Of a stretch of 8,869 nucleotides of DNA, positions 5,267 to 8,869 are shown in pieces. A program made the position numbers and the translations under genes. The notes under the pieces are model-generated. The model made no database searches, had not been told where the DNA came from, and saw only the letters and a program-made list of their open reading frames with translations. Source of the stretch: JAHEFX01 sp964614585 (GTDB lineage: Bacteria > Actinomycetota > Acidimicrobiia > Spongiisociales > JAENVV01); contig CAZTLW010000097.1 of the NCBI GenBank assembly GCA_964614585.1, positions 1-8,869 on the forward strand, given 5' to 3'. Within the stretch, counting starts at the first letter, position 1; each line of letters starts with the position of its first letter.

Positions 5267-5755
5267 ATGTCGAGTACGCCTCCCCGGAGCCCGCACGACC
5301 CGGCCGACGACGACCGGTTCATGCGGCTCGCCCTGGCTGAGGCCGAGGCGGCGATCACCCACGAGGACGTCCCGGTGGGCGCCGTCGTGGTCGACGGGAC
5401 GGGTGCCGTGGTGGCAGCCGACCACAACCGTCGGGAGGCCGAGTCCGACCCGACCGCCCACGCCGAACTGCTGGCGATCTCGGCGGCCGCCCGGGCCGCC
5501 GGTGACTGGCGGCTGACCGGTCACACGCTGTACGTGACGCTCGAGCCCTGCCCGATGTGCGCCGGCGCCGCCGTCTGGGCCCGACTCGACCGGATCGTGT
5601 ACGGCGCCGCCGACCCCAAGGCAGGCGCGGCGTGGAGCCTGTACAACATCCCCCAGGACGCCCGGCTGAACCACCGCTGCGAGATGACGGCCGGCGTGCT
5701 GGCCGACGAGGCGGGGACCCTGCTGCGGCGGTTCTTCGACGAGAGGAGACGGTGA
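5267..5755 (+). CDS. tadA: tRNA-specific adenosine deaminase TadA
   Basis: This 162-aa protein is a zinc-dependent deaminase that converts A34 to inosine in the tRNA-Arg(ACG) wobble position, in the cytoplasm. The deaminase signature is complete: HAE (His65-Ala-Glu67, with Glu67 as the proton shuttle) and PCPMC (Cys95 and Cys98) supply the zinc ligands. The flanking stretches VPVGAVVV (35-42), LYVTLEPCPMCAGA, VYGAADPKAGA and LNHRCEMTAGVL are typical of TadA. The start at 5267 gives a normal TadA length with a short Asp/Pro-rich N-terminal extension; an ATG at 5321 (MRLALAEAEAAI) is an alternative. The stop overlaps the start of the rhodanese gene by one base. It is divergent from serine tRNA genes; the tRNA neighbourhood suits its role, although its known substrate is an arginine tRNA. 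Confidence 0.95.
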   Translation: MSSTPPRSPHDPADDDRFMRLALAEAEAAITHEDVPVGAVVVDGTGAVVAADHNRREAESDPTAHAELLAISAAARAAGDWRLTGHTLYVTLEPCPMCAGAAVWARLDRIVYGAADPKAGAAWSLYNIPQDARLNHRCEMTAGVLADEAGTLLRRFFDERRR

Positions 5756-6162
5756 TGGTCGAGAAGGCCTGGGACCGCGTCGCCGACGCCAGGACCCGGA
5801 TCGAGAACCTGTCGGTGTCCGAGACGGTCGCCGAGTTGGAGGCGGGGACCGCGATCCTCGTCGACATCCGAGACGTGCGCGAGCGGATCCGCGACGGCGC
5901 CATCCCCGGCTCGGTCCACGCCCCGCGGGGCATGCTGGAGTTCTGGATCGACCCCGCCTCGGAGTACCACCGGAACGTCTTCAGCCCCGACCGCCGGTAC
6001 ATCCTCTACTGCGCCGGCGGGGGACGGTCGGCGCTCGCCGCCGACGTGATGCGCGAGATGGGCTACCCCGACGTCGCCCACCTCGACGCAGGCATCGAAG
6101 GCTGGAAGGCCGCCGGCCGTGAGGTCGAAGACATCGATCCGCCCGCCCGGTGGCGGACCTGA
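5755..6162 (+). CDS. Single-domain rhodanese-like protein
   Basis: This 135-aa protein is a one-domain rhodanese, a sulfurtransferase that carries sulfane sulfur on a cysteine persulfide. The active-site loop is CAGGGR (Cys86 to Arg91), and the cysteine follows the strand RYILY. Earlier family features are VDIRDVRER (36-44) and GAIPGSVHAPRG (48-59). The C-terminal HLDAGIEGWKAAG (109-121) is also typical. About 20 residues precede the domain. There is no signal peptide, so it is probably cytoplasmic. The start ATG overlaps the tadA stop (TGATG), and AGGAG lies 6 nt upstream, so translation is coupled to tadA. The operon suggests a role in tRNA modification such as thiolation, but this is inference; detoxification or general persulfide carriage is equally possible. 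Confidence 0.92.
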   Translation: MVEKAWDRVADARTRIENLSVSETVAELEAGTAILVDIRDVRERIRDGAIPGSVHAPRGMLEFWIDPASEYHRNVFSPDRRYILYCAGGGRSALAADVMREMGYPDVAHLDAGIEGWKAAGREVEDIDPPARWRT

Positions 6163-6184
6163 GTCTCGGTACCCGGTACTCAAG

Positions 6185-6189
6185 AAAAA
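6185..6189 (-). terminator. T-run ending the SRP RNA gene
   Basis: On the minus strand five Ts (then CTT) begin 1 nt after the closing 12-bp stem of the SRP RNA. The SRP RNA's own terminal helix followed by a U-run would work as an intrinsic terminator. It lies 22 nt beyond the rhodanese stop, so it also separates the convergent transcripts. Confidence 0.6.
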
Positions 6190-6190
6190 G

Positions 6191-6292
6191 CGCCCCGTCG
6201 GGTTGCCCACACCCGGCACGGTCGGCTTAGGGCTGCTTCCTTCCGGACCTGACCCGATTCACCGGCGCACCGCCATGGGGCCCGACGAGGCG
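6191..6292 (-). ncRNA. ffs: Signal recognition particle RNA (4.5S type)
   Basis: This is the RNA of the signal recognition particle. It binds Ffh and targets membrane and secreted proteins to FtsY and the translocon. The minus strand contains the helix 8 hallmark at 6230-6255, with the halves GGTCAGGTCC and GGAAGCAGCCC around the GGAA tetraloop (6241-6244). This matches the Ffh-binding region of E. coli 4.5S RNA almost exactly. The ends CGCCTCGTCGGG and CCCGACGGGGCG pair over 12 bp with one G-U pair and define a molecule of about 102 nt. That is the short bacterial form without an Alu domain. A TAGACT box 6 nt before the 5' end and a T-run after the 3' end support these limits. It is convergent with tadA-rhodanese and lies downstream of the anti-sigma gene on the same strand. 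Confidence 0.93.
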
Positions 6293-6298
6293 GACCCG

Positions 6299-6304
6299 AG
6301 TCTA
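6299..6304 (-). promoter_or_regulatory. -10 box for the SRP RNA gene
   Basis: TAGACT on the minus strand lies 6 nt upstream of the inferred SRP RNA 5' end, where a -10 box should be. It shows that SRP RNA probably has its own promoter in the 37-nt gap after the anti-sigma gene. No clear -35 box is visible. Confidence 0.55.
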
Positions 6305-6329
6305 CGGGTGGCGGCGGCCTACGGCCCGG

Positions 6330-7049
6330 TCAGGCGTCGACCGACCACACGGCGAGCGGGTCGGCCTCGCTGACCGGCACCCCACCGGCGGGCTCCTCGG
6401 TGATGACGAGTGCCTGCAGGCGGGCGGGGTCGGCGGTGAAGACGGTCGTCCCGGGTCCGGCCCCGGCGAGGCCGACCGAGACGACCTCGTCGTCCATGAC
6501 GCCCCACAACTGGTAGGTCCGGTCGTAGGCCACGCCGGGCAGGCCCTCGATGGTGAGGAGCCCGGTCCCGTCGCCGAGCAACACGACCGAGGCGACGCGC
6601 TCGCCGTCGGTGTCGGTGAGCACGAGCGTGGACGCACCCTCGGCCTCGGCCGCCGCCGTCGCCACGTCGGAGAGCGTCGCCGCCGCCAGCCGCTCCTGGG
6701 TGTCGGCGAGGCGGCTCGTCTGCGTCACGAGGCCGAGCGTGAGGGCGACGATGACCAGGACGGCGGCGACCCCGGAGGCAGCCACCCACGAGGGGAGGCG
6801 GGTGGTCGGCCGGGCGGGGACGAGGGGCACGACCGTGTCCTCGTCGTGGGACTCTTCGGGGGCGTCGCCGCGGTCGACGAGCATCGGCAGGAGCCCGGCG
6901 ACCTCGATGTAACCGGCCACCTCCTCACGGCACACCGGGCAGTCGCGCAGGTGGTGCTCCACCTGGCGGCGCTCGTCGGCATCGACCGCCCCGAGGGCGT
7001 AGGCCCCCAGCAGCGATTGGATGTCGCGGTGGTCGTCTTCAGACAACAA
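6330..7049 (-). CDS. RskA-type membrane anti-sigma factor with zinc-binding motif
   Basis: This 239-aa protein would hold a partner sigma-like protein inactive at the membrane. The N-terminal cytoplasmic part has the zinc anti-sigma motif His33-x3-Cys37-x2-Cys40 in EHHLRDCPVC, after a helix with LLGAYALGAVDADE that is common in this family. One transmembrane helix spans about residues 88-109. The external domain (about 125-239) resembles the RskA C-terminal domain, with TYQLWGV (178-184) and VVSVGLAGAG. Family members release their sigma factor through regulated proteolysis. The start is a TTG at 7049: there is no ATG or GTG between the upstream in-frame stop and this codon, and AGGAG lies 9 nt before it; the next codon is also TTG. 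It overlaps the sigma region 4 gene by 11 nt, so the two are translationally linked. Confidence 0.88.
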   Translation of the reverse strand: MLSEDDHRDIQSLLGAYALGAVDADERRQVEHHLRDCPVCREEVAGYIEVAGLLPMLVDRGDAPEESHDEDTVVPLVPARPTTRLPSWVAASGVAAVLVIVALTLGLVTQTSRLADTQERLAAATLSDVATAAAEAEGASTLVLTDTDGERVASVVLLGDGTGLLTIEGLPGVAYDRTYQLWGVMDDEVVSVGLAGAGPGTTVFTADPARLQALVITEEPAGGVPVSEADPLAVWSVDA

Positions 7050-7242
7050 AGCCGTGGTCTCCTGTCAGGGCTCGCAGTTCGGCGAGTCCCAGTCGTAGTC
7101 GTGTCCGGACGACCTCGTCCGACTCGCCGAGCCGCCGGGCGATCTCCCGGTAGGGCAGGCCTCGGACGGCGAGTTCGAGCGTGTGCCGGAGGTCGTCCGA
7201 CAGGTGCCCGAAGGCCGTCCCGAGACGGTCGAGGTCGGTCAT
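7039..7242 (-). CDS. Stand-alone sigma-70 region 4 (HTH) protein
   Basis: This 67-aa protein matches only region 4 of ECF sigma factors. The stretch LELAVRGLPYREIARRLGES (residues 22-41) is the usual LPYxEIAxxLG helix pair of the HTH. It is followed by a recognition and tail helix (VVRTRLRLGLAELRAL, 44-59), where typical ECF factors have TVKSRLxRARxxLR. Region 2, which binds the -10 element and core RNA polymerase, is absent, and no frame upstream encodes it. The start ATG overlaps the stop of the membrane-protein gene (ATGA), and its 3' end overlaps the anti-sigma gene. There is no Shine-Dalgarno, so translation probably depends on coupling. It may be one half of a split sigma factor, a region 4 co-regulator, or a decayed ECF factor. 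Family recognition is good; the mode of action is unknown. Confidence 0.82.
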   Translation of the reverse strand: MTDLDRLGTAFGHLSDDLRHTLELAVRGLPYREIARRLGESDEVVRTRLRLGLAELRALTGDHGFVV

Positions 7243-7562
7243 CCGGTGGGGTACGGAGTGCTGCCGTCACGCGGATCACCGTGGCGCAGCGCCCAGAGGG
7301 CATAGGCGGCGGTGGCCAGGTGGCCGAGCACCACGAGGGCCACCAGCCAGGGGACCCAGCGGATCGGCCGGCGCTCCCGGACGATGACGACGGCCGCCAC
7401 GACCGCGACGCCGGCGTAGACGTCGATGATCGTCACCCGGCCCCACGGGATGGCCCAGAGTGCGGCGCCGTCGGCGAAGAAGTCGCCGGCGACGAAGCCG
7501 TAGACGAGGGCGCCGAGCATGGCGACGGCGGCGATGGCGGCGAAGATGCGGATGGTGGTCAT
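7239..7562 (-). CDS. Small membrane protein (DUF1475-like)
   Basis: This 107-aa protein has three likely transmembrane helices, at about residues 5-25, 46-62 and 70-92. The stretch PWGRVTIIDVYAG (39-51) with an acidic residue at the start of the second helix, followed by a charged RERRPIR loop (62-68), resembles DUF1475-type proteins; that assignment is from pattern memory and moderate. Its function is unknown. The C-terminal 15 residues are polar. It starts at the ATG 7562 and overlaps the sigma region 4 gene by 4 nt (ATGA), making it the first gene of a three-gene operon. No good Shine-Dalgarno precedes it. It could sense or transmit a membrane signal to the anti-sigma factor, but this rests on gene order only. 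Confidence 0.8.
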   Translation of the reverse strand: MTTIRIFAAIAAVAMLGALVYGFVAGDFFADGAALWAIPWGRVTIIDVYAGVAVVAAVVIVRERRPIRWVPWLVALVVLGHLATAAYALWALRHGDPRDGSTPYPTG

Positions 7563-7590
7563 GGCCTGCCAGTTTGGCCGGGATCGTCGA

Positions 7591-7596
7591 TACGGT
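7591..7596 (+). promoter_or_regulatory. -10 box for the DUF427 gene (leaderless)
   Basis: TACGGT ends 7 nt before the ATG at 7604, again with no room for a Shine-Dalgarno. It lies in the 41-nt gap between the divergent membrane-protein gene and the DUF427 gene. Confidence 0.45.
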
Positions 7597-7603
7597 GCGG
7601 CAC

Positions 7604-8095
7604 ATGCGCCCCACGCCCATCCCCCCGGGTCCCGGCCAGGAGTCGGTGTGGGACTACCCCCGCCCGCCGGCGCTCGTCGCCGACGACCGGGAGGTCGTCA
7701 TCCGCCTCGACGGCACCGAGGTCGCCCGGACCCGCCACGCGTATCGCGTGCTCGAGACATCCCATCCGCCCACCTGGTACCTGCCGCCCGACGACGTCGA
7801 CCGGTCGCTGCTCGAGCCCGGACGAGGCTCGTCGATCTGCGAGTGGAAGGGGCGGGCGACGTACTGGGACCTCGTCGTCGGCGACCGGCGACTCGAGAAC
7901 GTGGCCTGGTCGGTTCCCCAACCGACGGCGAGGTTCCGGCCGATCGCCGGCCATCTCGCGTTCTATCCCGCAGAACTCGACATCACCGTCGGCGGGGTGC
8001 CGGTCGAGCCGCAACCCGGCGGCTTCTACGGCGGGTGGATCACCCCCGAGGTGGTGGGACCCTTCAAGGGCGGGCCCGGCTCGTGGGGCTGGTGA
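7604..8095 (+). CDS. DUF427 domain-containing protein
   Basis: This 163-aa protein contains a full DUF427 domain. Recognisable family pieces in order are VWDYPRPP (15-22), RVLETSHPPTWYLPPDDV (48-65), SSICEWKGRATYW (76-88), AWSVPQPTARFRPIAGHLAFYP (100-121), QPGGFYGGWITPEVVGPFKG (136-155) and a final GPGSWGW. The domain is a small beta-rich fold of about 100 residues, common in actinobacteria and also found in fungi; its biochemical role is not established. No signal peptide or membrane segment is visible. The frame is open upstream to 7460, inside the divergent gene, but that stretch is Arg-rich shadow sequence; the ATG at 7604 is backed by the -10 box and by the start of family-like sequence. 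Its stop codon directly abuts the stop of the convergent lyase gene. Confidence 0.9.
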   Translation: MRPTPIPPGPGQESVWDYPRPPALVADDREVVIRLDGTEVARTRHAYRVLETSHPPTWYLPPDDVDRSLLEPGRGSSICEWKGRATYWDLVVGDRRLENVAWSVPQPTARFRPIAGHLAFYPAELDITVGGVPVEPQPGGFYGGWITPEVVGPFKGGPGSWGW

Positions 8096-8854
8096 TCAGC
8101 GGATCCGGGCGGTGATGGGCGTCCCCCATCGCCGCGCCATCTCCAGTTTCGTCCCCTCCGGCAACGGGAGCCTGGTGGCGGCGTGGATCGGGGCCAACTC
8201 GCGTTGGGCCGCGGCATCGCCACCGAAGGCGGCGAGGCACAACTCGGGGGCGACGTTGGCGGCGGCGAGTATGGCCCCGGCGGCGCCGAGCGGGCCGGCG
8301 AGCGCCAGCAGGGCGCTGTTGCCCACGTAGATCGGCACGCCGGTCCCGGTGAGCTCGTCGAGCAGCCGGTTGGGGTCGCCCGAGGAGTCCTTGCACCCGG
8401 CGATCGGCAGGTGGTCGAGCACCCCCACCGGGATCCCCGGCGACGAGACGGCGGGGAAGTGATACGCGAGGACGGGCACGTCGCCGGCGGCGTGGTCGAC
8501 CGCGGTGTAGTAGGCGCGCAGGTCGCTCGAGCGAGGCGGGCTGAGCGCCAGCACGGCGTCGGCACCGGCGGCGACCGCCTGCTGGGTCAGGGCCACCGCG
8601 CCATGGGCGGAGGCAGCCCCGGTGCCGGCGATCACCGGCACGGCGTCGGGGACGGCCGACCGGACCGCGGAGACGAGGTCCATGCGCTCATCGGGATCGA
8701 GGGCCGCCGCCTCCCCGGTCGTGCCGGCAACGATGACCGCAGCCAGGCCAAGTTCGGCGAGCCGGGCGGCATGCTCGGCGGTGGCGGCGGTGTCGACGGC
8801 GAGGCGCTCGTCGAAGAGCGTGGTGAGGGCGACACCGACCCCGGTGAACGGCAT
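8096..8854 (-). CDS. Dihydrodipicolinate synthase/NAL superfamily lyase
   Basis: This 252-aa protein is a class I aldolase of the DapA/N-acetylneuraminate lyase superfamily, a TIM barrel that forms a Schiff base with a 2-oxo acid such as pyruvate. GTTGE (44-48) is the carboxylate-binding motif. Tyr131 in YHFP matches the catalytic tyrosine. Lys155 in IAGCKDSSGD is the Schiff-base lysine. The arginine that follows the tyrosine in true dihydrodipicolinate synthases (YNVPxRTG) is replaced by AVSSPG, so lysine biosynthesis is unlikely; a sugar-acid or related aldolase or dehydratase is more likely. At 252 aa it is about 40 residues shorter than E. coli DapA, mainly at the C-terminal helical part. 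The start ATG at 8854 has a TANNNT box 6 nt upstream. No pathway neighbours lie in the window. Confidence 0.88.
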   Translation of the reverse strand: MPFTGVGVALTTLFDERLAVDTAATAEHAARLAELGLAAVIVAGTTGEAAALDPDERMDLVSAVRSAVPDAVPVIAGTGAASAHGAVALTQQAVAAGADAVLALSPPRSSDLRAYYTAVDHAAGDVPVLAYHFPAVSSPGIPVGVLDHLPIAGCKDSSGDPNRLLDELTGTGVPIYVGNSALLALAGPLGAAGAILAAANVAPELCLAAFGGDAAAQRELAPIHAATRLPLPEGTKLEMARRWGTPITARIR

Positions 8855-8860
8855 GGGGGG

Positions 8861-8866
8861 ACGGTA
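8861..8866 (-). promoter_or_regulatory. -10 box for the DapA-like lyase gene (leaderless)
   Basis: TACCGT on the minus strand, followed by six Cs, lies 6 nt before the ATG at 8854. Any -35 region is beyond the window edge. Confidence 0.4.
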
Positions 8867-8869
8867 GCG

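Noticed and set aside
4943..5674. Upstream extension of the SCO6745-family frame to 507 aa
   Set aside because: The extension runs through two complete tRNA genes and antisense to tadA. The ATG at 4942 has its own ribosome binding site and -10 box.
7460..7603. Arg-rich N-terminal extension of the DUF427 protein
   Set aside because: The stretch is antisense to the divergent membrane-protein gene, and the Arg runs come from GC-rich triplets in the wrong frame.
7276..7620. A missing sigma region 2 upstream of the region 4 gene
   Set aside because: I read the minus-strand frames between 7242 and 7620. One is the membrane protein; the other is His/Arg-rich with no region 2 motif. No frameshifted region 2 is visible.
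6846..8330. A 494-aa plus-strand open frame across several genes
   Set aside because: It crosses the anti-sigma, region 4, membrane-protein, DUF427 and lyase genes in a shadow frame and shows no recognisable domain.
1..8869. CRISPR array, transposon ends or phage genes
   Set aside because: No regularly spaced direct repeats, terminal inverted repeats, transposase motifs or phage structural genes were seen.

Overview
This is a high-GC window (roughly 70 % GC by eye) from a bacterial chromosome. It looks like housekeeping and core-metabolism sequence from an actinobacterium. The signs are a protein of the SCO6745 type, a DUF427 protein, a short bacterial SRP RNA, strongly G/C-ending codons, and several genes whose -10-like TANNNT box lies only 6-8 nt before the ATG, as in leaderless actinobacterial transcripts. 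A member of the Acidimicrobiia is plausible, but nothing here proves the class. I see no phage, transposon, integrase, CRISPR array or toxin-antitoxin pair.

Layout, left to right. (1) At 27-63 there are two small hairpins. A fatty-acid-type acyl-CoA synthetase follows on the minus strand (83-1591). It is divergent from a COG1926-type phosphoribosyltransferase (1626-2249), and a 16-nt inverted repeat in the gap carries both -10 boxes. (2) A membrane protein with an internally duplicated DUF4389-like module (2351-3769) is followed after 29 nt by a 66-aa zinc-ribbon protein with a near-perfect Shine-Dalgarno (3799-3999). (3) Next is a serine tRNA locus on the minus strand: tRNA-Ser(CGA) and tRNA-Ser(GGA) in tandem 3 nt apart, a 26-bp perfect palindrome, an SCO6745-family gene (4151-4942), then tRNA-Ser(UGA). 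(4) On the plus strand, divergent from the tRNAs, tadA (tRNA adenosine deaminase) is translationally coupled to a single-domain rhodanese. (5) The SRP RNA gene (ffs) lies convergent to that pair. (6) A minus-strand operon of three overlapping genes holds a small membrane protein, a 67-aa stand-alone sigma-70 region 4 protein, and a RskA-type zinc anti-sigma factor. (7) A DUF427 protein follows on the plus strand. Its stop codon abuts the stop of a convergent DapA/NAL-superfamily lyase that ends the window.

Two parts work as units. The centre (tRNA-Ser genes, tadA, rhodanese, SRP RNA) is a translation and protein-export RNA neighbourhood. The 7562-6330 operon looks like a compact signalling module. 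Its 'sigma factor' has only the -35-binding/HTH domain and no region 2, yet it overlaps a membrane anti-sigma factor; this is the most unusual item in the window. The remaining genes (acyl-CoA synthetase, phosphoribosyltransferase, DUF4389, DUF427, lyase) look like independent single-gene or two-gene units.
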